From an uncultured Bacteroidales bacterium (GTDB taxonomy: Bacteria > Bacteroidota > Bacteroidia > Bacteroidales > F082), in NCBI GenBank assembly GCA_937896895.1, contig CALBNV010000062.1, forward strand, positions 1 through 60,776: DNA of 60,776 bases, in the 5' to 3' direction. The notes beneath the pieces were generated by a model. That model ran no database searches and was not told where the DNA came from. It saw only the letters and a list, made by a program, of their open reading frames with translations. A program made the translations under genes and the position numbers. Positions 36,806 through 46,562 of this stretch are shown here, piece after piece (positions within the stretch are counted from its first letter, which is position 1; each line of letters starts with the position of its first letter).

Positions 36806-37765
36806 TTAAAACAGCCTCGAAATTATCTCTTCGATGCCTATTCCTTCGGCTTGTGCGGTGTAATTTCTAACCAAACGATGTCTCAAAACCGGCACTGCGA
36901 CTTGCTTGACGTCTTCGATGTCGGGCGAATATTTGCCGTTCATCAGCGCGTTGGCTTTCGCCCCGATGATGAGATACTGCGATGCACGCGGTCCCGCGCC
37001 CCAACTGAGATACTTGTTAGCCCACTCATGTGCGCATTCGGTGCCAGGACGTGTCTTTGAGACCAACGCCACCGCGTATTCATACACGTTGTCAGGGACC
37101 GGCACACGGCGCACGAGCTGCTGGAAATAGAGAATCTCCTCGGCGTTCATCACTGCCGACACCTTATTATTAATAGCGGCTGTGGTGTTCTTCACCACTG
37201 CAATCTCTTCCTCGTATGTCGGATAGCCAAGGTTAAGGTTGAACATGAAGCGGTCGAGCTGCGCCTCCGGCAACGGATATGTGCCCTCCTGCTCTATCGG
37301 GTTCTGTGTGGCGAGCACGAAAAACGGCGCGTCAAGCCTGTAGGTCTTGCCTGAAACAGTGACATTCTTCTCCTGCATCGCCTCGAGAAGCGCGGCCTGT
37401 GTCTTCGGCGGTGTACGGTTTATCTCATCGGCGAGGACGATATTCGCGAAGACAGGGCCTTTCACGAACTTGAACTGCCGCGTCTCATCGAGAATCTCCG
37501 TCCCGACGATGTCAGATGGCATGAGGTCGGGGGTGAACTGGATACGGCTGAAGCTTAACCCGAGTGCTTGTCCTATCGTGTTGATCAGCAATGTCTTTGC
37601 GAGACCTGGGACTCCGACCAAGAGTACATGACCCTGACAGAAGATTGACAAGATGGTGTCGTGGATCACTTCGTTTTGTCCGACAATGACCCTGCCGATT
37701 TCATTTTTCAGCAAATGATATTTCTCAACCAAGGCTTTTGCGCCTTCAACGTCTGAATTATACAT
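36806..37765 (-). CDS. MoxR-family AAA ATPase
   Basis: A 319-residue protein with Walker A GVPGLAKT (51-58), Walker B NIVLADEINR, sensor 1 ATQNPIEQEGTYPLPEAQLDRF and a C-terminal lid. MoxR proteins act as chaperones for metal insertion or assembly, usually with DUF58 and von Willebrand A partners (the Bat operon). Here those partners do not follow; the next gene down is the exporter ATPase behind its own promoter. The start codon lies 3 bp after the stop of the upstream parvulin gene, so the two are co-transcribed. Confidence 0.92.
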   Translation of the reverse strand: MYNSDVEGAKALVEKYHLLKNEIGRVIVGQNEVIHDTILSIFCQGHVLLVGVPGLAKTLLINTIGQALGLSFSRIQFTPDLMPSDIVGTEILDETRQFKFVKGPVFANIVLADEINRTPPKTQAALLEAMQEKNVTVSGKTYRLDAPFFVLATQNPIEQEGTYPLPEAQLDRFMFNLNLGYPTYEEEIAVVKNTTAAINNKVSAVMNAEEILYFQQLVRRVPVPDNVYEYAVALVSKTRPGTECAHEWANKYLSWGAGPRASQYLIIGAKANALMNGKYSPDIEDVKQVAVPVLRHRLVRNYTAQAEGIGIEEIISRLF

Positions 37766-37768
37766 AAT

Positions 37769-39124
37769 CTATTTGGTTACCGACCAGTCGAATTGGAAAT
37801 CGCACGTGCAGAACTCATCACATATCTTCACATACGATTTGTTCGACTTGGATTTGATCCATTTATTGATGGCTTCTTCGCGTTTTTTCTGCAACGTCCA
37901 GTTCTGGATCAGCGAATAGTCGTCTTTGAGGTTTGCCTTATGTGCTGTTGTTTTCTTCTTGACAATCAACAGTCTGTAAGCGTCTTTGTCCTTATTCGTC
38001 TTCATCGGGACGGGGTTGCTGACCTCACCGACCTGAAGGCTGTTTATCACTCCCGCCACCTGTTGGTCGAGGTCTTCAGGTGCGAACAAGGTGCTGCCTG
38101 TCATTTCGTTGACGAGCACGCCGCCGCTCACCTTGTTGTCTTCATCGCTGAAGCGTCTGACCGCCTCGTCGAATGTCATGCTGTCGTTTCTGATGAGATT
38201 GGCGATGGAGTCGAGTTCATCGTAGGCTTTCTGGAGTGCCTCCGGCGCCACTTTGGCCGTCAGCAGGATATGGCGCACATTGACATAGTCGCCGCGGCGT
38301 TCGATAAGTTGCAGGATATGGAAACCGAACTCAGTCTCAATGACTTCCGATATTTCGCCTTCTTTGAGTGTGAATGCCGTGGCTTCAAATTCCGGTGCGA
38401 ACTCGCCTCTTCCGTGGAAGCCCAGTTCACCGCCTTTCCTTGCCGAGCCGGGGTCTTCGGAATAAAGCAACGCCAACGTCGAGAACCTGTCGCCTTTCAA
38501 TATCCTTGCGCGGAGTTGATACAGTCTGTCCTTGACGGCGAGTTTCTCATCAAGCGTGATTGGCGGTTTCTTCACGAGTTCGGCTATCTCGTATTCTGAA
38601 TTTACCATCGGGATGGAATCCTGCGGGATGCTGCGGAAAAAATCGCGCACATCGGCGGGAGTCGCTGATGCGCCTTCCACGATCTTTGCCTGAACCTGTT
38701 CCGACAAATATTTCTCTTTCAAGAACTTACGCATCTCATCCTTGATTTCAGGCATGGTCTTGTTATACATCTTCTCCAGATTCTCCTCCGACCCGAGCTG
38801 CGCAACGAAATATCTGATTCGCTGGTTCATCTCGCTCTCAATCTGTTCGGGAGTGATCTCGATACTGTCGAGTTCCGCCTGGTTCAGCAGCAGCTTCTGG
38901 AAAAGCAAATCCTCCAAGATCTGGCATCTGATGCTCTTTGCGCTTCCCTTGACGCCGCCCTGAAGCCGGTATTGCTTGTATTGCTCTTCAATATCCGACT
39001 GCAATATGATGTTCTGTCCGACAACAGCCACGACCTTGTCGATAATCTGCTCTTCTTGCGCGTAAGTTATTGTCTTGCAAAATATTAACAACGCAACAGC
39101 AATAATAATCCTTTTAATTTTCAT
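37769..39124 (-). CDS. SurA-like periplasmic peptidyl-prolyl isomerase
   Basis: A 451-residue protein with a signal peptide (MKIKRIIIAVALLIFCKTITYA). A SurA N-like domain (VDKVVAVVGQNIILQSDIEEQ type) comes first. Two parvulin domains follow: a degenerate one with GGELGFHGRGEFAPEFEATAF, then one with VRHILLTAKVAPEA and a Ser/Asp-rich tail. It folds outer-membrane barrels such as SusC or TolC. The start at 39124 places the signal peptide at the N-terminus; 39145 would add seven residues. It is followed directly by moxR. Confidence 0.88.
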   Translation of the reverse strand: MKIKRIIIAVALLIFCKTITYAQEEQIIDKVVAVVGQNIILQSDIEEQYKQYRLQGGVKGSAKSIRCQILEDLLFQKLLLNQAELDSIEITPEQIESEMNQRIRYFVAQLGSEENLEKMYNKTMPEIKDEMRKFLKEKYLSEQVQAKIVEGASATPADVRDFFRSIPQDSIPMVNSEYEIAELVKKPPITLDEKLAVKDRLYQLRARILKGDRFSTLALLYSEDPGSARKGGELGFHGRGEFAPEFEATAFTLKEGEISEVIETEFGFHILQLIERRGDYVNVRHILLTAKVAPEALQKAYDELDSIANLIRNDSMTFDEAVRRFSDEDNKVSGGVLVNEMTGSTLFAPEDLDQQVAGVINSLQVGEVSNPVPMKTNKDKDAYRLLIVKKKTTAHKANLKDDYSLIQNWTLQKKREEAINKWIKSKSNKSYVKICDEFCTCDFQFDWSVTK

Positions 39125-39190
39125 TCCTTGAGATTTTAAAAACAAAAACGCTTCAGAACTGCACGGACAGCGGTCAAAGCCAAACCAGTC

Positions 39191-41200
39191 TTACTTGTTG
39201 TAGTATTCCCTGACTTTCTGCAAAACCTTCTCGTTGACCGTCACGGAATACTTCTCATGGAGTTTTTTCAGCCATTCTTTTTCCATCTGCGCCTGATACG
39301 CTGATGTCACGATGCCTCTCGTCTCCTTGAAAGTCTTCGGCTCCGGCTGACGCACGTCGAGAATCTTGTATATCTTGGTGGTTTTGTCAACTGTCGAAGG
39401 CACGACCGCCACCTTGCCTGTCTCCCACGTCATGTCATCAACGTCAACGTTGTCGCCTTTCTGGAAGAACAGTCTTTTCACCGACACGTTGTTGAATTTA
39501 CTGTCGCCTTTCACTATCGCCCTGACGGAATCAAAGTCAAGGTCTTGATTGACAATGACATTCAACGTATCGACCAACTCCGGCTTCATTGTTGTCACAA
39601 CCATCGCGTTCACGCGGTCGCCCCAGACGTATTCATTCTTGTGTTCTTCATAATAATTCTGAATGCCCGTCGTGTCTTTCACGGCCTTGTTCCAGACCTC
39701 CTTTTCCATGAGGTCGAACAGAAGTATGCCGTCATGATATTCATTTACAAGCAATTCAAACTCAGGATATTTCGTTTCAAGATGTGTATCTTCGTAATTG
39801 AAGACCGACTCTTTGACGAAATCGGCATAGAAATCGTAGGCCATCTCCGCCGGCTGCAGGAACGGTTCGCTTCTTTGGTTATCAACGATATAATCTATGA
39901 AATTCTGGACTGTGTATTTGTCCTTGCCGATTTTGAAGATGACCTTATTGGCATCAACCGCGGGTGACACGACGTAAGCGCCTTGTGTGAGCGTGCTGTC
40001 GATAGATGTGATGAATGCGTCTTTCACCTTTGTGTATTCCTTGAAGTTGTTGTCTCTCATGAGTCTCTTCATGACAATCTCCTCGCTGACGCTGGCACGC
40101 ATATCCTTCTCGATGCGCTTTTTGATGTTTTCTTTTTCTTCATCATAATCCTTAATGCCTCCGAAGCTGATGAGGCGGATGATATGGTAGCCGTAGTCTG
40201 TCTTGACAGGCTCCGAGAACTCGCGCGGCTGGAGGCCTTTCACCGCCGTGATGAACTCGGGCACTATCTGGCTCACGCGGAACGGGGAGAGCTTGCCGTT
40301 GTTCACGACGGTGCCTCTGTCGTCGGTGTACTTGCTGACCATGACGTTCCAGTTTTTCCCGTCGGCGTCGATTTGATTATACACGTTCTTTGCCTTTTCA
40401 GCGACGAGCGAGTCGGTCTTGGTCGGGTCGTTTTCATCTACCTTAAGGAAGATATGAGCCGCGTTGACGATGCCGCAGGCCGGTGTCTTGCCGTTCACCT
40501 TGATGATGTGGTAGCCGAAGCTTGAGCGCACCGGCATCGAGACCTCACCTTCCTTGGTGTTGTACGCACCGCTTTCAAACGGATATACCATGTCGAAGGC
40601 CGAGAAATAACCGAGTTCGCCGCCGTTGCCTTTCATTGCGCGACGTTTTCCCGGTATCTCTTTCATGTCACGGGCGGAAGGGTCGTCGGAGACCTCTCTT
40701 GCCACGGCGTTGAAGTCCTCGCCTTTCATGATGCGCTCGCGAATGTTCATCGCTTTCTGATAAGCCTTCATGGTGTCGGCAGGCACTGCATGAGCATCAC
40801 ATCTAATAAGGATGTGAGCCGCGTTGATGTCCCACTGCATGCGTCCGTACGCCTCTTCCATCAGCTTCTCATTGATCTCATCGTTAGAGAAATATGGTTT
40901 CGCCAACTGTGTGCGATAACTCTTGAACTCTTTTCTGAATTTTTTGACGGTATCCATGCCGAGACTTTCAGCCTCAATGACTTTCAGCTTGAAATCAACG
41001 AAGAGGTCGAGGTATTCATCGACGGTTTTCTTATCGAGAACCTCGCCCATGACGTTGTTCTTCTCATAGATTCCCATGAACTCACCGGCGGTGATGCTTC
41101 TGTCGCCGATTGTCATCATGGTTTTCGACTTCCAGCTCTGCGCCGAAATGACTGCCGGCAACATTGCCAACACTAATGCTAAAACTTTTATTCTGTTCAT
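39191..41200 (-). CDS. Parvulin-type peptidyl-prolyl isomerase (two PPIC domains)
   Basis: A 669-residue periplasmic protein with signal peptide MNRIKVLALVLAMLPAVISA. The first parvulin domain carries INAAHILIRC and GNGGELGYFSAFDMVYPFE (about 115-235). The second begins NAAHIFLKVDEND and ends in TDYGYHIIRLISF (about 240-350). A long C-terminal chaperone-like region follows. It works in outer-membrane protein folding, beside the SurA-like gene 66 bp downstream. Confidence 0.88.
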   Translation of the reverse strand: MNRIKVLALVLAMLPAVISAQSWKSKTMMTIGDRSITAGEFMGIYEKNNVMGEVLDKKTVDEYLDLFVDFKLKVIEAESLGMDTVKKFRKEFKSYRTQLAKPYFSNDEINEKLMEEAYGRMQWDINAAHILIRCDAHAVPADTMKAYQKAMNIRERIMKGEDFNAVAREVSDDPSARDMKEIPGKRRAMKGNGGELGYFSAFDMVYPFESGAYNTKEGEVSMPVRSSFGYHIIKVNGKTPACGIVNAAHIFLKVDENDPTKTDSLVAEKAKNVYNQIDADGKNWNVMVSKYTDDRGTVVNNGKLSPFRVSQIVPEFITAVKGLQPREFSEPVKTDYGYHIIRLISFGGIKDYDEEKENIKKRIEKDMRASVSEEIVMKRLMRDNNFKEYTKVKDAFITSIDSTLTQGAYVVSPAVDANKVIFKIGKDKYTVQNFIDYIVDNQRSEPFLQPAEMAYDFYADFVKESVFNYEDTHLETKYPEFELLVNEYHDGILLFDLMEKEVWNKAVKDTTGIQNYYEEHKNEYVWGDRVNAMVVTTMKPELVDTLNVIVNQDLDFDSVRAIVKGDSKFNNVSVKRLFFQKGDNVDVDDMTWETGKVAVVPSTVDKTTKIYKILDVRQPEPKTFKETRGIVTSAYQAQMEKEWLKKLHEKYSVTVNEKVLQKVREYYNK

Positions 41201-41214
41201 ATTCTCTTTTTGAT

Positions 41215-42725
<1,511 letters not shown>

Positions 42726-43065
42726 AATTCAATAGATATGTACCGAAACCGGTTTTGTTATTAACGTTGATTTATTCTCTTAATTTTATTAATCTGCAAA
42801 ATTACAAAAAATAATCCAACGTCCGACTTAAAATTTCAATAACTTTATGGAGACGAAATAACGTGTCACAAATCGTCATCTGAAAGTGAAAAAAACATCG
42901 GTATGTCGCTGAATTTCAGTCGGGACACAAGCCGCGAAGCATAAAGAAACATCGTAAATCCAATACGTCAGATGAAGTTTTGGATCTTAAATCTTTAAAC
43001 CACATAAAAAAGTGCCGCCTTTACGACGACACTTTCTCGAATGACTAACCTCTACAAACTGACAA
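42726..43065. other. 340-bp gap upstream of guaB: promoter box, no gene seen
   Basis: The guaB side holds an AAACCGGTTT palindrome (42746-42755) and a TAATTTTG -7 box on the minus strand (42797-42804). The middle (42838-42990) has no plausible reading frame but contains TCATCTGA near 42885 and TCAGATGA near 42968, an inverted pair that could close a structured RNA. The far side carries the terminator of the neighbouring gene. Confidence 0.5.
43009..43035 (-). terminator. Terminator of the 176-residue membrane protein gene
   Basis: AAAGTGCCG against CGACACTTT with one mismatch and a loop of about nine bases. It is followed on the minus strand by a T run. It lies 31 bp beyond the stop codon. 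Confidence 0.75.
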
Positions 43066-43596
43066 TTACTTGCTCGACTTCAGCTTCCCGATGAGCCGTT
43101 CCGCATCGGTACCGCGGAAGACGTAAACCTCGGAGGACGGTTTGTACTCGAACGGCTCATATTTCTGCACTTGTATTGCGATGTATCTGTTGTCGCTTGA
43201 GAAAAAGAATATGACTTGGACATTTCCGTCGGGCTGCCGCCGGACGTTGTCAAAGCCGTCAAAGTCCTTGTTTGCCAAAGCAACTTTTATGCCGTGTAAA
43301 TCATTGGCACTGAAATATATATGGTCTTTTGAAACAACAGAGCCTGTTGACGTGTCAATCAGTTTGTTTCTCTGTCCGAAAATAAGATAAAGTGCAATGC
43401 CGATGGCAATGACACCGAAAAAGACCTCCGTCGAAGAGCCTAAGTTACTCTCGACATTTCCCGACATGACGAACAGAACGCCGGCAAGTGCAACGAGTAC
43501 GAAACTTAAAATTAACGAACTGATGTTTGTTTTTCTCTCCACATCCGGGAGCTGGCAACTATTTATGTTTTCTGATAATATTGCAATTGTATTCAT
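43066..43596 (-). CDS. Hypothetical membrane protein with two transmembrane segments
   Basis: A 176-residue protein. Residues about 27-46 (LILSFVLVALAGVLFVMSGN) and 58-75 (VFFGVIAIGIALYLIFGQ) are membrane helices. The C-terminal 100 residues form a soluble domain (ANDLHGIKVALANKDFDGFDNV, then FSSDNRYIAIQVQKYEPFEY). No family is recognised. It has its own terminator, so it is probably a single-gene unit. Confidence 0.7.
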   Translation of the reverse strand: MNTIAILSENINSCQLPDVERKTNISSLILSFVLVALAGVLFVMSGNVESNLGSSTEVFFGVIAIGIALYLIFGQRNKLIDTSTGSVVSKDHIYFSANDLHGIKVALANKDFDGFDNVRRQPDGNVQVIFFFSSDNRYIAIQVQKYEPFEYKPSSEVYVFRGTDAERLIGKLKSSK

Positions 43597-43658
43597 GTTG
43601 TAAAATTAAAATTTGATGTTTGAAAATAACCCGCGAGATTTCCCTTCATGAAAAATCT

Positions 43659-43707
43659 CTAATGGCTAATGACTAACGACTAATAGCTAATGACTAATAG
43701 CTAAAAC
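43659..43707 (-). repeat. Seven-unit heptamer array (CTAATGA type)
   Basis: Units CTAATGG, CTAATGA, CTAACGA, CTAATAG, CTAATGA, CTAATAG, CTAAAAC lie 1 bp beyond the stop codon of the minus-strand gene 43709-44080. On the coding strand they read as TTAGTCA/TTAGCTA, the same family as after atoE. Confidence 0.9.
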
Positions 43708-43708
43708 A

Positions 43709-44080
43709 TCAAATCCTAAAATGCCTCAACATCACGATGAAGAAATCGTTCGGGGAGGCGAAGCAGCACAACGACTGCGGTGAGGTCTTTGGTCCGAAAA
43801 ACTTGAAATTGGTTGGCAACCGTTTTGGAATCACGGTGCTGTTGGTCGTATTCTGGGTCTTTTTCAGTGATGTTGACTGAATGTGCGGTGCTGGCACGGA
43901 ATCATGGAAATGAGGAACCGACATCACGTCATGAGAGGTGTTGAACGATGTATCGACCTGTTTCTGCAAATCATTGATGGCATTTCCATATACTTCATTT
44001 TGGGAGATATATGGATGTATCATATTGATAAGCATGCACAAAGCCGCTGCAATAACGATATGTATGTGATGTCTCTTCAT
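43709..44080 (-). CDS. Small hypothetical protein with an N-terminal membrane segment
   Basis: A 123-residue protein starting MKRHHIHIVIAAALCMLINM, either a membrane anchor or a signal peptide, followed by a His/Ser/Pro-rich region (VPHFHDSVPAPHIQS). No family is recognised. A TATCTTTG box 16 bp upstream and a heptamer array right after its stop support it as a real transcribed gene. The first in-frame start (a TTG at 44092) is less likely than the ATG at 44080. Confidence 0.55.
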   Translation of the reverse strand: MKRHHIHIVIAAALCMLINMIHPYISQNEVYGNAINDLQKQVDTSFNTSHDVMSVPHFHDSVPAPHIQSTSLKKTQNTTNSTVIPKRLPTNFKFFGPKTSPQSLCCFASPNDFFIVMLRHFRI

Positions 44081-44096
44081 TCCAAAATTCAAGGTG

Positions 44097-44104
44097 CAAA
44101 GATA
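44097..44104 (-). promoter_or_regulatory. -7 box (TATCTTTG) of the small hypothetical gene
   Basis: Exact TAnnTTTG match on the minus strand, divergent from the LD-carboxypeptidase promoter. Confidence 0.5.
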
Positions 44105-44175
44105 GAAACTTTCTCACTCAGTAACACATTTTTTGAAAATTTGTTCAAAATTCCGCGTCATCTTCAAATTTTGCA

Positions 44176-44183
44176 TATTTTTG
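44176..44183 (+). promoter_or_regulatory. -7 box (TATTTTTG) of the LD-carboxypeptidase gene
   Basis: Exact TAnnTTTG match ending 14 bp before the ATG. It argues against the 105-codon N-terminal extension of the open frame. Confidence 0.55.
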
Positions 44184-44197
44184 GAAAATTTTTGAAC

Positions 44198-45040
44198 ATG
44201 ATTTCACCGGAATATCTGACAAAAGGTTCTAAAATAGCCCTCGTCGCGCCGGCACGGAAAATCGGCCGCGAAGAGATACAATGTGCCGTTGACTGGATAA
44301 AAGACAATGGCTTTACCTCGGTTTATGACGACCGCTTGTTTGCTGAATATCACCAATTTGCTGGCGATGACGATTTCCGCGCCGCCGTGCTTCAGGACTA
44401 TCTCGACCGCGATGACATCGACGCCATCTTCTGCGTCCGCGGCGGCTACGGGACGATAAGGATAATTGACAAACTCGACTTCACGAAGTTCGCCGGACAC
44501 CCGAAGTGGATTGTCGGCTACAGCGATGTCACCGTGCTTCACGCAAAGATGCAACAGCTTGGCTATCAGAGCATTCACGCCACGATGCCGATAAATTTCC
44601 CAAATAACACCAAGGAAGCGTTGGATTCATTGCTTGATGCTTTGACAGGTAAAAAGGTAAAAGGGAAAAAGGAAAAAGGGAAAGGTGGTGAGGTGATGTG
44701 GGAGGATTGCGAGATTGTCGGCGGAAACCTCTCGGTCTTGTACTCGATGTTAGGTTCCGACTTATTCCCCGACACCGACGGCAAGTGGCTGTTTATCGAG
44801 GACTTGGACGAATACCTCTACCACATCGACCGCATGATGACGGCGTTAAGACGCGCCGGAAAGCTCGCTCATCTCAAGGGACTGGTTGTCGGGGCGTTCA
44901 CGCAGATGCACGACAACGCCGTTCCATTCGGCATGACCGCAAAGGAAATCATCATGGAGAAAGTCAAAGAGTATGATTATCAGGTCATCTGGGATTTCCC
45001 GGCAGGGCACATCGACGACAACAGGGCGATAGTTTTATAA
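44198..45040 (+). CDS. LD-carboxypeptidase (peptidase S66), C-terminus shortened by a repeat
   Basis: Trims the terminal D-alanine from murein tetrapeptides during wall recycling. The 280 residues include GSKIALVAPARKI at the start, the VRGGYGTIRI turn, the nucleophile Ser in GYSDVT (about residue 110), Glu-rich FIEDLDEYLYHIDRM and the catalytic His in FPAGHIDDN. Two oddities: a Lys/Gly-rich insert KKVKGKKEKGKGGE (about 151-164) encoded by a purine-rich repeat (44647-44688), and an end only eight residues after the DDN motif, where relatives carry a further beta-strand of about 15-20 residues. The stop TAA abuts the 23-bp repeat array. The start at 44198 follows a TATTTTTG box. Confidence 0.87.
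   Translation: MISPEYLTKGSKIALVAPARKIGREEIQCAVDWIKDNGFTSVYDDRLFAEYHQFAGDDDFRAAVLQDYLDRDDIDAIFCVRGGYGTIRIIDKLDFTKFAGHPKWIVGYSDVTVLHAKMQQLGYQSIHATMPINFPNNTKEALDSLLDALTGKKVKGKKEKGKGGEVMWEDCEIVGGNLSVLYSMLGSDLFPDTDGKWLFIEDLDEYLYHIDRMMTALRRAGKLAHLKGLVVGAFTQMHDNAVPFGMTAKEIIMEKVKEYDYQVIWDFPAGHIDDNRAIVL
44647..44688 (+). repeat. Purine-rich heptamer-like tract inside the LD-carboxypeptidase gene
   Basis: About six AAGGGAA/AAGGTAA-type units with roughly 7-bp spacing of the GG pairs, in frame, encoding a Lys/Gly/Glu stretch. Only A, G and T occur on the coding strand. Confidence 0.75.
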
Positions 45041-45083
45041 CACAAGTTGCACAAGTTTTGAAACACAAGTTGCACGAGTTTTT
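45041..45083 (+). repeat. Two 23-bp CACAAGTT units after the LD-carboxypeptidase stop
   Basis: The second unit differs from the first by an A to G change and in its T-rich tail. It is the third locus of the 23-bp-period family also seen at 2852-2920 (opposite strand) and 5978-6023. Confidence 0.88.
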
Positions 45084-45092
45084 TTGATTTTT

Positions 45093-46463
45093 TCAAAAAA
45101 GTCTCTTGTACAACTCCCCTATTGTTGCCACCGGCACCACTTCAACTTTGTATTTGCCGAGGTCGAGGCCTTTTGCGCTGTATTTTGAGATGAATATCCT
45201 GTCGAATCCGAGTTTGTCGGCTTCCGCGATGCGTGCCTCCACTCGGTTCACGGCGCGCACCTCGCCCGACAGTCCCACCTCTGCCGCGAAGGCCGTGCGT
45301 CCGTCAAGCGGGATGTCTTCGCTCGACGACAGCACCGCCGCCATGACCGCGAGGTCGATGGCAGGGTCTTCGACACGCAGGCCGCCCGCGATGTTAAGGA
45401 ACACATCTTTGGCGCCGAGCCGGAATCCGGCGCGTTTCTCCAAAACCGCCAAAAGCATGTTAAGCCTCCTGATGTCGAAGCCGGTGCATGAGCGTTGCGG
45501 CGTGCCGTAAGCCGCCGTGCTCACCAACGCCTGCGTCTCTATGAGCATCGGGCGCATCCCCTCCACCATCGCGGCGATGGCGATGCCGCTGACATCGGAG
45601 TCGCGTTGAGAGAGCAGTATCTCGCTCGGGTTCGTCACCTCGCGAAGGCCGCCGGCGTTCATCTCGAAGATGCCGAGCTCCGACGACGAGCCGAAGCGGT
45701 TCTTCACCGTGCGCAGGATGCGGAAGCCGTAGTGACGGTCGCCCTCGAACTGAAGCACCGTATCGACGATGTGCTCAAGGATCTTCGGCCCGGCGATGGC
45801 GCCGTCTTTGGTGATATGTCCGATGAGGAACACCGGCACCTGGAACGTCTTGGCGATCTTGTTCATCTCCGCCGCCGTCTCGCGTATCTGGCTGATGCTG
45901 CCGGCCGTCGCCTCCACGCCCGGCGACTCGAGTGTCTGCACTGAGTCGATGACCATGATGTCGGGCATGACATCTTTGAAATGTCTCAATATCTCCTGGG
46001 TGTCGGTCTCGGTGAGGAGCAGGCAGTTCTCGTTGTTGATGCCGATGCGGTCGGCGCGCATTTTTATCTGCTGCTGGCTTTCCTCGCCGGAGACGTAAAG
46101 GATTTTCTTGTCTTTCAGATGCAGCGCAACCTGAAGCAGCAGCGTCGATTTCCCTATTCCGGGCTCGCCGCCGAGAAGCACCAAGGAGCCTGGGACGAGG
46201 CCGCCGCCGAGCACGCGGTTGAACTCACCGCACATCATGTCAATGCGTCTCTCATCCGCGCTCACCACGTCTTTTATCGGAACGGGCTTCGACTTAAAAT
46301 GCGCTAAATCAACATCTTTGGCAACCGACTTGCTGTCTTTGCCGGTCACCACCGTCTCTTCGACATAACTGTTCCACGCGCCGCATCCAGGGCAGTGTCC
46401 TATCCATTTCGGCGACTCGTTGCCGCACTCCTTGCAGAAAAAAACCGTTTTCGTCTTTGCCAT
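45093..46463 (-). CDS. radA: DNA repair protein RadA (Sms)
   Basis: A RecA-like ATPase/helicase for branch migration in recombination. The 456 residues show a zinc finger with Cys10, Cys13, Cys24 and Cys27, Walker A GGEPGIGKST (98-107), Walker B VIDSVQTL, the RadA-specific KNRFG motif and a C-terminal Lon protease-like domain (about residue 275 onward). The open frame extends 23 codons upstream, but those codons lie in a repeat tract; MAKTKTVFFC is the conserved N-terminus. Confidence 0.95.
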   Translation of the reverse strand: MAKTKTVFFCKECGNESPKWIGHCPGCGAWNSYVEETVVTGKDSKSVAKDVDLAHFKSKPVPIKDVVSADERRIDMMCGEFNRVLGGGLVPGSLVLLGGEPGIGKSTLLLQVALHLKDKKILYVSGEESQQQIKMRADRIGINNENCLLLTETDTQEILRHFKDVMPDIMVIDSVQTLESPGVEATAGSISQIRETAAEMNKIAKTFQVPVFLIGHITKDGAIAGPKILEHIVDTVLQFEGDRHYGFRILRTVKNRFGSSSELGIFEMNAGGLREVTNPSEILLSQRDSDVSGIAIAAMVEGMRPMLIETQALVSTAAYGTPQRSCTGFDIRRLNMLLAVLEKRAGFRLGAKDVFLNIAGGLRVEDPAIDLAVMAAVLSSSEDIPLDGRTAFAAEVGLSGEVRAVNRVEARIAEADKLGFDRIFISKYSAKGLDLGKYKVEVVPVATIGELYKRLF

Positions 46464-46470
46464 GACAGTA

Positions 46471-46523
46471 TGAAAGTTTATAAAGTTTAAAAGTTTGTAA
46501 AGTTGAAAGTTAATAAAGTTTGA
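46471..46523 (-). repeat. AAGTTTA/AAGTTGA repeat in the radA leader
   Basis: Seven- to nine-base units of AAAGTTT type lie between the -7 box and the radA ATG. Unlike the stop-adjacent arrays, the pyrimidine-rich strand is the coding strand here. Confidence 0.78.
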
Positions 46524-46529
46524 ATGGTG

Positions 46530-46537
46530 CAAAAATA
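46530..46537 (-). promoter_or_regulatory. -7 box (TATTTTTG) of radA
   Basis: Exact TAnnTTTG match on the minus strand about 66 bp before the RadA start codon; the repeat tract would be in the 5' untranslated leader. Confidence 0.5.
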
Positions 46538-46562
46538 CGCATTTAAGACAAAATTATGAGCA

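Noticed and set aside
43883..44197. N-terminal extension of the LD-carboxypeptidase frame
   Set aside because: The extension overlaps a divergent gene and the TATTTTTG box; conserved S66 sequence begins at 44198.
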